Of a stretch of DNA of 64,000 nucleotides, positions 51,881-61,415 are shown piece by piece. The position numbers were made by a program, and so were the translations under genes. The notes beneath the pieces are model-generated. The model was not told the origin of the DNA. It saw only the letters and a program-made list of their open reading frames with translations, and ran no database searches. The number at the start of each line of letters is the position of its first letter. Position 1 is the first letter of the stretch. The stretch covers positions 1 through 64,000 of the forward strand of contig JAVJWR010000015.1 in assembly GCA_040221975.1 (NCBI GenBank), written 5' to 3'. This stretch comes from Haliea sp040221975. GTDB lineage: Bacteria > Pseudomonadota > Gammaproteobacteria > Pseudomonadales > Halieaceae.

Positions 51881-52166
51881 GGCAATCATCCTCCCTGGGC
51901 GGCTTCGACGGATTCGCTAGTACTCTCTGCCTGTCTTTACAGCATTGGGCCGGAGCCGGATTTTTTCAAGTTCAACTTCGCTTCGGCCAGTCGGCTCCAG
52001 ACTGGGGCGTGTCGCCGCGACCACAGTCACCTGCCCGCTTTGCCAGGCTGTTTCGTTCTGCATGTAGTAGTATCAAGATGCTACAGTGGCTCTATTGGCG
52101 GGCATCATCGCTTACCGATCAGCAGTGCTGCCCCGCTTCCCGGAACTGAAGACTGTGTATTGACCG

Positions 52167-52949
52167 ATGCAGGGAGATATGGGCGAATACGGCGGCGCCA
52201 GACGTTCACAACCATTCCAGTCACCCTTCTGGGCCCTCACGGCAAGTATCGCTTTTGTCGCTGTTCTGCTGGGTGTCCTGGTTTATTTCAACCTGCATGA
52301 AAAACTGCTGGATGTACTGGCATGGGTGGAGCAACAGGGTGCCTGGGCCGCCGTGTTGTTCGTTCTGATCATGGCCGCGGCGGTGTTCCTGCTGTTGCCC
52401 GGGATTTTTTTAACGATGGGTGCCGGGTTTGTATTCGGGGTGGTGGAGGGCTCGGTCCTGGTCGTGGTCGGTACCACGCTCGGTGCGGCGATTGCATTCC
52501 TGATCTCACGTCATCTGCTCGGCAGCCGTGCAAAGCGCTTCATTGTCGAACATGAGCGCTTGCGGGTCATCAATGCGGAGATGGCGCAACACGGGTGGAA
52601 GGTGGTCCTGCTGACCCGGCTGATCCCGTTTTTTCCGAGCAAGGTAGCCAATTATTTTTTCGGGCTGACGACGTTTCGATTCCGTGGCTACCTGCTGGGT
52701 TCATTTCTCGGTTTCATCCCGTTCTCGGTGCACAACGTCTATCTTGGCTCTATCGTCGGGGACCTTACCGCGCTGACCCAGCGTGAACTGGGCCGCACCC
52801 CGGTGGAGTGGGCGCTCTACGGCTTCGGTTTTCTCGCCACCGTGGTTGCGGTGGTGTATTTCAACCGTCTGGCGCAGCGCGCTCTCGCGCACTACGCCGC
52901 CGAGGACGGCAGCACTCATCCCAGCCAGATCGACAGAGAGGTAAAATGA
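52167..52949 (+). CDS. TVP38/TMEM64 family (DedA-like) membrane protein
   Basis: 260 residues with about five to six helices and the VTT-domain pattern: LPGIFLTMGAGFVFGVVEG near 72-90, GTTLGAAIAFLISRHLLGS near 97-115 and LLTRLIPFFPSKVANYFFG near 148-166. Related proteins scramble or transport lipids. ATG 52179 is an alternative start. Its stop overlaps the ATG of the glycosidase gene by four bases, so it leads the glycan cluster. It may move a lipid or polyprenyl carrier for the glycosyltransferase below; this is inference. Confidence 0.85.
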   Translation: MQGDMGEYGGARRSQPFQSPFWALTASIAFVAVLLGVLVYFNLHEKLLDVLAWVEQQGAWAAVLFVLIMAAAVFLLLPGIFLTMGAGFVFGVVEGSVLVVVGTTLGAAIAFLISRHLLGSRAKRFIVEHERLRVINAEMAQHGWKVVLLTRLIPFFPSKVANYFFGLTTFRFRGYLLGSFLGFIPFSVHNVYLGSIVGDLTALTQRELGRTPVEWALYGFGFLATVVAVVYFNRLAQRALAHYAAEDGSTHPSQIDREVK

Positions 52950-55198
52950 ACTTGATGAGATGGTTGCCCTGGCAGTTTATTATTCGCCGGGCCGCACGTA
53001 GCCAGGGTTTTCTGGATCCGATCGAACTGATGGCGCGTATGCGGCAGTTGGCGCAGCCTTCCGAGGTCGGTGAGCCCATTGAATTGTTGCGTGCGGGGCT
53101 TGTGTTCCACGCCCGCGGATTGATCAATACCAAGGTGATACAACACAATCTGGATTGGGTCTGGCCCTACTGGATCGAGCGTCAGTTCGACCCGAAAGAC
53201 GAATCTTTCATTCCCCGTTCGTTCTCGATCTCGCACATCAATCTCACTCACCGGAACTGGACCGCGATTGGCCAGCCGGACTGGGAAGAGCTGCCTATTG
53301 TCGACCCACGCGGACTGTTGACGCCGCTGCTTGACGGCTGGTCGCTCGACACCTGGATTGTGACTGAAGATGGCCGTAGATTGCTGCCGTCCCGCGCCCG
53401 CAGCGTGGAGCAGTATCAGGAACTGGATCCAGGAGTCGCGGTGATCACCCGCAGCAATCAGGGCGGTCTCTCATTGCAAAGTCGGGCCGAAGTACGGGTC
53501 GAAGATGGCAGAGCGATATGCACCATGACAGCGACCGCCGACAGCGATAGCGCGGGCTGGCTGGTGCTGGCACTCCGCCCCTGCAATCCGGAAGGGGTCA
53601 GTTTCGTGCACAAGGTGAATCTTGCGCAGGACCGCAAAAGCTGGCTGGTGGACGATGCGCAACGGGTGCAATTCAGCGAACCGGCAGAGCGACATCACGT
53701 ATCCGATTACCATCGTGGCGATGTGTTTATCCATCTCAATGACCAGCAGGAGAACAGCGAGGGCCGTTGCAAGGTCGGCATGGTCACCACGGCGGCGATG
53801 TTCCCGATCGGGGCCGGTGGCCAGCGCAGGATCACGGTCAGCGTGCCACTGCCGGGAAATCGCTCAGACACGCTTTCAGACGAAACCTGGCGCACGGAAC
53901 GGGCACAGACCTGCAGGCTTGAGTGTCCCGAGCCGCGCTACCAGTTTCTCTATGATGCTGCTGTCACTTCGCTGGTGCTGCATTCGCCCGGTGACGTCTA
54001 TCCAGGCCCCTATACGTACAAGCGCTTCTGGTTTCGCGATGCTGCATTCCTGATCCATGCAATGTTGTGCGTTGGGCTGGAACACAGGGCAGCGCGCGCC
54101 CTGGACCGGTTTCCGGACCGGCAAACTCCGCTCGGCTACTTCCGGTCCCAGGAGGGCGAGTGGGACGCCAACGGCGAGGTCTTGTGGATACTGCTGCGCT
54201 ACGAACAGCTGACCGGCAAGCGGCTGGGGGCGAAATGGGAAGGCCCGATCAAGCGCGCGGCGCGCTGGATCACGCGTAAACGGGTCAGCGCGGACATCGA
54301 CGCGCCGCACGCGGGCCTGTTGCCAGCGGGATTCAGTGCGGAGCACCTGGGCCCCAACGACTATTACTTCTGGGACGATTTCTGGGGTGTGACGGGTTTG
54401 AGGGCCGCGCATCTGCTGCTGCGCGATAGTGCCGCCGGCAAAGGCGACGATTTCGCCGCGCAGGCGGACGACTTCGCCAGCGCGATTGATCGCAGCCTGG
54501 AAAGCTGTGCGCGGCGCCTGCGCCGTCCCGGCATGCCGGCGTCTCCATACCGCCGCCTTGATGCGGGCGCGATCGGCTCGCTCGCGGTGGGCTATCCGTT
54601 GCAGGACTGCAGGCCCGACGATCCCCGACTGCTCGATACGGTCAACTTCCTGTTGTCCAGCTGCTTTATCGACGGCGCATTTTTCCAGGATATGATCCAC
54701 TCGGGGCTCAACGCCTACCTGACCTTGCATGTCGCGCAGATCCTGCTGCGCGCGGACGATCCACGGTATCTGGACCTGATGGATGCGGTAGCGGCAATGG
54801 CCTCAACCACGGGCCAGTGGCCGGAAGCGGTGCACCCGCGGACGATGGGCGGTTGTATGGGTGATGGCCACCATGTATGGGCCTCGGCCGAATGGGTGCT
54901 GATGGTGCGGCATCTGTTCGTGCGCGAGGAGGGTGAGCGGCTGGTTCTCTGTGCCGGAATCCCCAGTCGCTGGCTCAGGCACGAGCGTCCGATCTCGTTC
55001 GGTCCGGCTCCCACCACATTTGGCCCGGTCTCGGTTGTCGTCACTCCCTGTGCCGCAGGGCAGGTGAAGGTGGAGTGGCACGGAAACTGGCGCAGTGGAG
55101 AACCCATCATCGAGCTGCGGCTGCCTGGTCATGCGCCACGCACTATCGACCCCGGCACCACCTCCCTGACCCTTTCAAGCGAGGCCACCGACACGTGA
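52946..55198 (+). CDS. Six-hairpin glycosidase-like protein (GH15-type fold)
   Basis: 750 residues from ATG 52946, overlapping the TVP38 stop. The first 380 residues form a beta-rich domain; from about 390 a six-helical-hairpin region begins (YPGPYTYKRFWFRDAAFLIHA), with LGPNDYYFWDDFWG near 470 and QWPEAVHPRTMGG near 630. Acidic residues in these motifs could be catalytic. No signal peptide is visible, so it is probably cytoplasmic. It may trim or remodel a glucan, perhaps one related to the glucan synthase product upstream. The precise family number is uncertain. Confidence 0.8.
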   Translation: MNLMRWLPWQFIIRRAARSQGFLDPIELMARMRQLAQPSEVGEPIELLRAGLVFHARGLINTKVIQHNLDWVWPYWIERQFDPKDESFIPRSFSISHINLTHRNWTAIGQPDWEELPIVDPRGLLTPLLDGWSLDTWIVTEDGRRLLPSRARSVEQYQELDPGVAVITRSNQGGLSLQSRAEVRVEDGRAICTMTATADSDSAGWLVLALRPCNPEGVSFVHKVNLAQDRKSWLVDDAQRVQFSEPAERHHVSDYHRGDVFIHLNDQQENSEGRCKVGMVTTAAMFPIGAGGQRRITVSVPLPGNRSDTLSDETWRTERAQTCRLECPEPRYQFLYDAAVTSLVLHSPGDVYPGPYTYKRFWFRDAAFLIHAMLCVGLEHRAARALDRFPDRQTPLGYFRSQEGEWDANGEVLWILLRYEQLTGKRLGAKWEGPIKRAARWITRKRVSADIDAPHAGLLPAGFSAEHLGPNDYYFWDDFWGVTGLRAAHLLLRDSAAGKGDDFAAQADDFASAIDRSLESCARRLRRPGMPASPYRRLDAGAIGSLAVGYPLQDCRPDDPRLLDTVNFLLSSCFIDGAFFQDMIHSGLNAYLTLHVAQILLRADDPRYLDLMDAVAAMASTTGQWPEAVHPRTMGGCMGDGHHVWASAEWVLMVRHLFVREEGERLVLCAGIPSRWLRHERPISFGPAPTTFGPVSVVVTPCAAGQVKVEWHGNWRSGEPIIELRLPGHAPRTIDPGTTSLTLSSEATDT

Positions 55199-56484
55199 AC
55201 ATCGTGCTGTTTACCAATACCTTTACTCCCCATGTCGGCGGCGTCGCACGCTCCGTTGAGGCATTCACCGAAGAGTATCGCCGCCGTGGCCACCAGGTAC
55301 TGGTCGTCGCGCCGGAGTTTCATGATACGCCTGAACACGAAATTGGCGTGGTCCGGATACCGGCGATACAGAATTTCAATACCAGTGATTTTTCGGTAGC
55401 GTTACCAGTACCGATGATACTGTCTGGGCGACTTGACAGCTTCGAGCCAGACATCATCCACTCACAGCATCCGTTCCTGCTGGGGACGACTGCGTTACGT
55501 GTCGCCCGACAGCGCGGCCTGCCCCTGGTGTTCACCCATCACACACTGTACGAACAATATACCCACTACGTGCCGGGCGATTCGCCGGTACTGAGGCGGT
55601 TCGTTATCGAGCTGGCAACCCAATACGCGAATCTTTGCGATCAGGTGTTCGCGCCCAGTGAAAGCGTTCGCGAGCTGTTGGTCGAGCGCGGTGTCACCGC
55701 GCCGGTCCTGGTGGTTCCGACCGGCGTGCAGCCAGAGCGCTTCAGCCATGGCGATGGCTCCCGCTTCCGGCGGCAAAACGGTATTCCGGACGATGTGTTT
55801 GTCGTGGGTCACCTGGGTCGGCTGGCGCCGGAAAAAAATCTCGAATTTCTGGCACGGTCGGTCGCCGCGTACCTGCAGTCAGCTCCCGACGCGCAATTTC
55901 TGGTCGTGGGAGCCGGCCCATCCGAGGCGTCGATCCGGGAGATTTTCGCTGCCGCCGGTGTCGACGATCGACTGTTGCTGCACGGGGTGTTGCAACATGA
56001 ACAGCTTGCCGATGCGCTTGCGGCGATGGATGTATTCGCTTTCGCTTCCATGAGCGAAACCCAGGGCATGGTACTGACCGAGGCGATGGCCGCCGGGTTG
56101 CCAGTGGTAGCGCTCGACGCGAGCGGGGTCCGGGAAGTGGTTGCCGACGGCAGTAATGGCCGTCTGCTGATGACAGCGGATGAGGCTGAATTCACTGCGG
56201 CGTTGGCATGGGTGGCATCGCTACCGGAGCCGGAGCGCGCGGCATTGAACCGCGCGGCACTGGAAACAGCCGATGCCTGGTCGATGCCGCGTTCGGCGGA
56301 TACGGCGCTCGCCTGCTATGAGCGCCTGCTGGCAACACCAGTGGGACATGAGCACCGGGAGGAGTCGGGCTGGGATAACGTCCTGGCCCGGATCAGGGCC
56401 GAGTGGGACATTATCAGGAGCCTCGCCACCGCGGGTGAAGGTGCGCTGAGCGAGGGAGCGACCGACGGTGACAAGCTCGACTGA
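55195..56484 (+). CDS. Glycosyltransferase, GT4 family, lipid-sugar type
   Basis: 429 residues from GTG 55195, which overlaps the glycosidase stop. GT-B fold: MNIVLFTNTFTPHVGGVARS at the start, HHTLYEQYTHYVPGD near 118, GRLAPEKNLEFLAR near 210, and the E-x7-E region (SMSETQGMVLTEAMA) near 287. The pattern is close to bacterial diacylglycerol or phosphatidylinositol glucosyl/mannosyltransferases, so the acceptor may be a membrane lipid. A tail of about 50 residues after the fold is unassigned. Confidence 0.86.
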   Translation: MNIVLFTNTFTPHVGGVARSVEAFTEEYRRRGHQVLVVAPEFHDTPEHEIGVVRIPAIQNFNTSDFSVALPVPMILSGRLDSFEPDIIHSQHPFLLGTTALRVARQRGLPLVFTHHTLYEQYTHYVPGDSPVLRRFVIELATQYANLCDQVFAPSESVRELLVERGVTAPVLVVPTGVQPERFSHGDGSRFRRQNGIPDDVFVVGHLGRLAPEKNLEFLARSVAAYLQSAPDAQFLVVGAGPSEASIREIFAAAGVDDRLLLHGVLQHEQLADALAAMDVFAFASMSETQGMVLTEAMAAGLPVVALDASGVREVVADGSNGRLLMTADEAEFTAALAWVASLPEPERAALNRAALETADAWSMPRSADTALACYERLLATPVGHEHREESGWDNVLARIRAEWDIIRSLATAGEGALSEGATDGDKLD

Positions 56485-56523
56485 GCGGCTGATGCCTTCC
56501 ATTCTGTTACCACGACGCACGGC

Positions 56524-58977
56524 ATGATCAGCCGTATCGAGGTATTCATGCGCGGTCTTCGCCGCCGGTTCAGCCGCAGTTATTGGCTGACTCGCATGTT
56601 GCGTTTGCCGGAGTCAATCGGTCATGGGATGCGGCCGGGATTGCTCATGGTCCAGGTTGACGGGTTATCGGAAGCTCAGCTCGAGCGTGCACTCGCGCAG
56701 GGTGAGATGCCCTTTCTCAAGCGGTTGATAGAGCGCGAGCATTACCAGGTGCAGCCGCTGTATTCGGGCCTGCCTTCGGGAACACCTGCGGTACAGGCAG
56801 AGCTGTTCTACGGTGTCAGGACCGCGGTCCCGGGGTTTTCGTTTCGTGACCGCGAGCAGCAGCGGATCGTGCGGATGTACGAGCCAGGCGCGGCGGAGCG
56901 GGTGGAAGCGCGGCTGCGGCAGATGGGAGAGGGGTTGCTCGCGGGTGGCAGCGCCTATGCCGACAATTTCACCGGCGGCGCAGAGGAGGCGCATTTCTGT
57001 CCGACGTCGCTGGGCTGGGGGCCGGGTCTGCGTGGTGCGAGACCCGGCGCAACGCTCCTGTTGCTGGTCAGTCACCTCTATAGCGTGCTGCGCATCATTG
57101 TGCTGCTGTTGCTTGAAACCGGGCTCGCACTGGTCGATTTCATACGCGGCCTGTCCAACGGCAGGGATTTTCTGCGCGAGCTGAAGTTCGTGCCCACACG
57201 CGTTGCGATCTGTATCCTCATGCGCGAGCTCTGCGTGATCGGTGGCAAGATCGATCTCAACCGTGGCCTGCCGATCATTCATATCAACCTGCTCGGCTAC
57301 GACGAGCAGGCGCATCGGCGTGGGCCGGAATCCGCATTTGCCCACTGGACGCTGAAGGGAATCGATGATGCGATCGGGCGTCTCTGGCGGGCGGCACACC
57401 GCGCTCCGCTGCGCCATTACGAGGTCTGGATCTATTCCGACCACGGCCAACATCCGGCCCGTTCCTATTTTAGTCTGCAGGGCTACCAGTTCGGGGAGGC
57501 GGTTGAGCGTGCGTTCGCCGCGCTGGGCGCACAACCGGAAGTCGCTGGCGGGAGTCCGTCTGAAAGCGTACAGACCCAACGGGTGCGGTTCCTGGGCGGA
57601 CGCCGGTTCCAGCGCCTGTTTGCCGTGTTCGGTGTCGAGACGGATTCTCCCGCTGAAGAGCGGCTGCAGGTGGCAGCGCTTGGTCCTGTCGGTTTCGTGT
57701 ATTCACCGCGCATCCTGGCCGCGCAAGAGCGCGCATTCCTGGCGCGGGAGCTGGTCGCGACCCACGGCGTGCCCGTTGCCATTACCCGCGACGGGCAGGG
57801 TGATTTGTGGGCTCGCACCACCGAGGGTGAATTCGGCCTGCCGGCCGATACCGCCGCGCTGGTTGGCGCGGAGCACCCGCATCTGGAGGAATTGCGCGAC
57901 GACCTGCTGGCGTTGTGCCTGCACCCGGATGCAGGGGAGTTGGTCGTGCTCGGCTGGCGCCAGGGCGCAGAGCCGGTCACGTTCGCCATGGAGAACGGGT
58001 CCCACGGCGGTACCACGCCCGGCGAAACCGGTGCCTTCTGCCTGCTGCCGGCCGATACTGCTCTGCCGCGGGTACGGCGCGATTATCTGCGCCCCGCCGA
58101 CCTGCGCGAGGCCGCACTGAGGTACCTCGGCCGCAGGCCGCCGACTATGCCGCGAAGGTTCCGGCGCGGACGTCCCGCCGGGACCAGGCAATTGCGGGTG
58201 ATGACCTGGAACGTTCACAGCTGTGTCGGTCTGGACGGGAAGCTCTCGGCCAGGCGAATCGCCCGGGTAATTGCCCGTGCCAATCCCGATGTGGTGGCAC
58301 TGCAGGAACTTGATGTCGGTCGCGCCCGTACGGGTGGCGAAGACCAGGCGCAGGCGATTGCCCGCTACCTGGAAATGGAGCACCATTTTCATCCGGCCAT
58401 ACATCTCGAGGAGGAACAGTACGGCGACGCCATACTCAGTCATCTGCCGATGCGCCTGATCCGGACCGGCTCGCTACCGGGTTTCCGGCCCGGATCCCGG
58501 CGCGAACCACGAGGTGCACTGTGGGTTACGGTGGAGTTCGGCGGTACCGAGGTCCAGGTGCTCAATACCCATCTGGGTCTGTCGCCGCGCGAACGCATGC
58601 GCCAGATTGAGGCATTGCTTGGCGAAGACTGGCTTGGGGATCCCCGCTGCCAGGCACCGGTGATTCTGTGTGGCGACCTGAATGCGACTCCATCTTCACG
58701 CGTGTGCCAGCGGCTGTGTCAGCGTCTCGAGGATGCACAGGTACAACTGGATGCCCATCGCCCGAAGAATACCTTTTCCAGTCGCTTTCCCGCCGCCCGC
58801 ATCGACCATGTGTTTGTCGATTCCGGGATCCGCGTCAGGGGCATCGAGATCCCTGATTCGCACCTGGCGCGCGTGGCTTCGGACCATCTGCCCCTGCTGG
58901 TGACCCTCGAGATCGAACCGCCTTCGCGACCGCACCATGCAAAGGTGTCCGGGACCGTTTGGGCAGATCGGCGTTGA
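56524..58977 (+). CDS. Phosphodiesterase-like domain fused to endonuclease/exonuclease/phosphatase domain
   Basis: 817 residues. Residues about 38-510 are alkaline-phosphatase/type I phosphodiesterase-like: VQVDGLSEAQ near 42 (metal Asp), SGTPAVQAE near 83, YSDHGQHPARSY near 304 and ENGSHGGTTPG near 490. A hydrophobic stretch near 176-212 suggests a membrane hairpin. Residues about 558-800 are an EEP domain: MTWNVHSC, ALQELDVG, LCGDLNATP near 717 and SDHLPLLV near 785. The two catalytic sites look complete. It may remove phosphate or head groups from lipids in the cluster. It follows the glycosyltransferase by 39 bases. Confidence 0.85.
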   Translation: MISRIEVFMRGLRRRFSRSYWLTRMLRLPESIGHGMRPGLLMVQVDGLSEAQLERALAQGEMPFLKRLIEREHYQVQPLYSGLPSGTPAVQAELFYGVRTAVPGFSFRDREQQRIVRMYEPGAAERVEARLRQMGEGLLAGGSAYADNFTGGAEEAHFCPTSLGWGPGLRGARPGATLLLLVSHLYSVLRIIVLLLLETGLALVDFIRGLSNGRDFLRELKFVPTRVAICILMRELCVIGGKIDLNRGLPIIHINLLGYDEQAHRRGPESAFAHWTLKGIDDAIGRLWRAAHRAPLRHYEVWIYSDHGQHPARSYFSLQGYQFGEAVERAFAALGAQPEVAGGSPSESVQTQRVRFLGGRRFQRLFAVFGVETDSPAEERLQVAALGPVGFVYSPRILAAQERAFLARELVATHGVPVAITRDGQGDLWARTTEGEFGLPADTAALVGAEHPHLEELRDDLLALCLHPDAGELVVLGWRQGAEPVTFAMENGSHGGTTPGETGAFCLLPADTALPRVRRDYLRPADLREAALRYLGRRPPTMPRRFRRGRPAGTRQLRVMTWNVHSCVGLDGKLSARRIARVIARANPDVVALQELDVGRARTGGEDQAQAIARYLEMEHHFHPAIHLEEEQYGDAILSHLPMRLIRTGSLPGFRPGSRREPRGALWVTVEFGGTEVQVLNTHLGLSPRERMRQIEALLGEDWLGDPRCQAPVILCGDLNATPSSRVCQRLCQRLEDAQVQLDAHRPKNTFSSRFPAARIDHVFVDSGIRVRGIEIPDSHLARVASDHLPLLVTLEIEPPSRPHHAKVSGTVWADRR

Positions 58978-59022
58978 ATATGCTAGGGTTCGGATGACGT
59001 TTTCACAGACGGAGGATTACCC

Positions 59023-59232
59023 ATGAGTCATGTGTACAAGGTCATCGACATTGTCGGATCATCGCCCAGTTCGATAGAGGACGCCATCCAGCAGGCCATA
59101 GCGCGAGCCTCGGACACGGTCAACAATGTAGAGTGGTTTCAGGTAGACCAGGTACGCGGCCATGTAGAGAGCGGCAAGGTTGGCCATTACCAGGTGGCGA
59201 TCAAGCTCGGCTTCCGCCTGGACGACAAGTAA
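59023..59232 (+). CDS. Dodecin, flavin-storage protein
   Basis: 68 residues starting MSHVYKVIDIVGSSPSSIED, a standard dodecin. The conserved Trp in VEWFQVDQVRG (near 38) stacks on the flavin. Dodecins form 12-mers that bind and buffer FMN or riboflavin. GGAGG precedes the ATG. It lies among flavin- and stress-related genes, including an FMN protein at 61.4 kb. Confidence 0.94.
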   Translation: MSHVYKVIDIVGSSPSSIEDAIQQAIARASDTVNNVEWFQVDQVRGHVESGKVGHYQVAIKLGFRLDDK

Positions 59233-59269
59233 CGGTAGCTCGGGGCGCGGCTTCACGGGAGGCCGGTCT

Positions 59270-59596
59270 TTGCGGCTGCTTTACTCGAACGAAAACAGGC
59301 TCATCGTTGCCAACGTCAGGAATGTCGTCGAGGCGGCGGGGATTGAGGTTGTGTTGAACAACGAGTTCGCCGCAGGGGGAGCAGGAGAGCTTTCGCCGTT
59401 TGAGGTGTGGCCGGAATTGTGGGTGGTCAACGACGCCGACTACGAGCGTGCGACGCGGTTGATCGAGAACTCGTTGAGCGCAAGGAACGCGGTGCCGTGG
59501 CGATGCATCAATTGCGGTGAGGACAATGATCCTGCCTTCGAAACCTGCTGGAAGTGCGGGCATGATCAGCCAGGTAGTAGAAAGGAAGGCATATGA
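59270..59596 (+). CDS. DUF2007 family protein with zinc-ribbon tail
   Basis: 108 residues from TTG 59270, placed seven bases after GGGAGG; the longer frame from 59180 lies over dodecin. The first 70 residues (LLYSNENRLIVANVRNVVEAAGI) match the DUF2007 putative signal-transducing fold. The tail has CINCGEDNDPAFETCWKCG, a four-cysteine zinc ribbon. Its stop overlaps the start of the DUF2855 gene. The function is unknown. Confidence 0.8.
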   Translation: MRLLYSNENRLIVANVRNVVEAAGIEVVLNNEFAAGGAGELSPFEVWPELWVVNDADYERATRLIENSLSARNAVPWRCINCGEDNDPAFETCWKCGHDQPGSRKEGI

Positions 59597-60687
59597 ACGT
59601 GATCACGCAGGACTTTATCGTCAACCGCAGCGATCTGGCCCAGACCCGATGGGTCAGTGGCTCCGCGCCGGCGGAGGTCTCTCTCGAGCGTGGCCAGATA
59701 CTGGTCGAGGTCGAGAAGTTTGCCTTTACCGCCAACAACATCACCTATGCCGTAGCCGGCGACCTGTTGAACTACTGGTCTTTTTTCCCTGCCGAAGCCG
59801 GCTGGGGCAGAATTCCGGTCTGGGGCTATGGGTCCGTGGTGCGATCACACTCGGAAGAGATTGCCATCGGCGAGAGGCTCTACGGCTATTTCCCGATGTC
59901 ATCGCACCTGGTCATGCAGCCTGAGTCGGTGACCCCGGGATCCTTTCTTGACCTGTACAGGCAGCGGCGTGATCTGCACCCGGTTTACAATACCTATAGC
60001 CGGCTGCAACCGGGCAGGGGCACGGCAGCGGTCCTTGACGATCTGCGGCCGATTCTGAGCCCTCTTTACACGACATCATTCCTGATCGACGACTGGCTGG
60101 CGGACAATGATTTCTTCGGTGCAAGCCAGGCCCTGCTGCTGAGCGCTTCGTCGAAAACCGGTTTCGGGCTTGCCTTTGCCCTCTTGCAGCGCCGGCCACA
60201 GGGCCCCAGGGTGGTCGGTCTTACCTCACCGGCCAACAGCGCATTCGTTGAGAGTCTCGGTTGCTACGACGCGGTCCTTCCCTACGACGGGATTGCCACG
60301 CTGGATCCGTCGCAACCGACCCTGGTCGTCGACTTTGCTGGTGATGGTGACGTGCTCGCGGTGGTGCATCGGCATTTTGGCGACAGGCTGGTGGAGAGTA
60401 CCCAGGTGGGTTTGTCGCACTGGGATGCACCACGGCCGCCCGCGGAGCTGCCCGGCGCCAGGCCGCGGCTGTTCTTCGCACCGGATCAGGCCCAAAAACG
60501 CATGCAGGAGTGGGGCAGGGAAGGCTTTGACACCAGGCTGGGCGAGAGCTGGCGAGCGTTTGCCACCGAGGCATCGGCCTGGTTGTCTATCGAACACGGC
60601 AAGGGTCCGGAGGCGATCTCCAGGGTCTATGCGGCCATGCTGTCCGGCCGTATCAATCCGGCGGTCGGCAATATCCTTTCTCTCTGA
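59593..60687 (+). CDS. DUF2855 family protein
   Basis: 364 residues with ATG overlapping the upstream stop by four bases. The sequence (FAFTANNITYAVAGDLLNYWSFFP; WGYGSVVRSHSEEIAIGERLYGYFP) matches DUF2855, whose layout resembles medium-chain dehydrogenase/reductases, including a central Rossmann-like part near 185-250. No zinc-binding residues are evident. The reaction is unknown. Confidence 0.83.
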   Translation: MNVITQDFIVNRSDLAQTRWVSGSAPAEVSLERGQILVEVEKFAFTANNITYAVAGDLLNYWSFFPAEAGWGRIPVWGYGSVVRSHSEEIAIGERLYGYFPMSSHLVMQPESVTPGSFLDLYRQRRDLHPVYNTYSRLQPGRGTAAVLDDLRPILSPLYTTSFLIDDWLADNDFFGASQALLLSASSKTGFGLAFALLQRRPQGPRVVGLTSPANSAFVESLGCYDAVLPYDGIATLDPSQPTLVVDFAGDGDVLAVVHRHFGDRLVESTQVGLSHWDAPRPPAELPGARPRLFFAPDQAQKRMQEWGREGFDTRLGESWRAFATEASAWLSIEHGKGPEAISRVYAAMLSGRINPAVGNILSL

Positions 60688-60750
60688 GCCGGGGGTTACC
60701 GATGGTGCAATTCCCTCCCCACCCCGGTAAAATCGCCGCTTTTTTGAGCA

Positions 60751-61398
60751 ATGTTGTTGAGCGATTATTCGATCTCGGCCCCCTCCATGATGGAGGGCAT
60801 TTCGGTACTGCACGAAATCCGCCTCGACCATGTACTCCGCCGCATTTGCGCCACTGGCGCGCGTCGGGTTCTGGATCTTGGTTGCGGTTCGGGACTGTTG
60901 TTGCACCGTCTGGCGGTGGAGAAGCAGTTTGAGAAAATCGTAGGCCTGGAAAGCTGTTCGCGCGCGCTGACAAAGGCGCGGCACCTGCTGGCGGAGCATC
61001 CGCAGGCACCATTCCCGCAGCTGACGCTGATCAACGGCTCCTACAGCGAAGTCCAGCCTGCTCTCTGCGATTATGATGTCGCCGCGATGGTCGAGACTAT
61101 CGAACACGTCAAACCGGGCCTGTTGTCGGCGGTGGAGCAGAGTGTATTTGGACAAATGCGGCCACGGGTGATCTACCTGACAACGCCCAACCGGGAGTAC
61201 AATCCGCTGTTCGGCTTGCGTCCCGGCGAATTTCGCGAGGCCGATCACAAATTCGAGTGGGACCGGGCGAAATTTGCACAGTGGGTGTTCGGGGTGGCCC
61301 GGCGCAACGGTTACCGTGCGGTTCTGGGTGGCATAGGCGATGAAGACCCCGAGCTCGGTCCACCCACCCAAACCGCGTATTTCACGCTCATCGACTGA
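60751..61398 (+). CDS. Hen1-like RNA 3'-terminal ribose 2'-O-methyltransferase domain, stand-alone
   Basis: 215 residues. SAM motif DLGCGSG at 42-48. The Hen1 signature is clear: ETIEHV (Glu115, Glu118, His119), SVFGQMRPRVIYLTTPN-x-EYN at 131-151 and DHKFEWDR with His166, corresponding to the metal-binding Glu-Glu-His-His set. Bacterial Hen1 methylates the 2'-OH of a broken RNA 3' end before Pnkp reseals it. Here the ligase-like N-terminal half of bacterial Hen1 is absent and no Pnkp gene is nearby. Its start codon has a poor ribosome site; ATG 60787 is an alternative. Confidence 0.8.
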   Translation: MLLSDYSISAPSMMEGISVLHEIRLDHVLRRICATGARRVLDLGCGSGLLLHRLAVEKQFEKIVGLESCSRALTKARHLLAEHPQAPFPQLTLINGSYSEVQPALCDYDVAAMVETIEHVKPGLLSAVEQSVFGQMRPRVIYLTTPNREYNPLFGLRPGEFREADHKFEWDRAKFAQWVFGVARRNGYRAVLGGIGDEDPELGPPTQTAYFTLID

Positions 61399-61415
61399 CT
61401 AAAGCAGGAGCCCAG

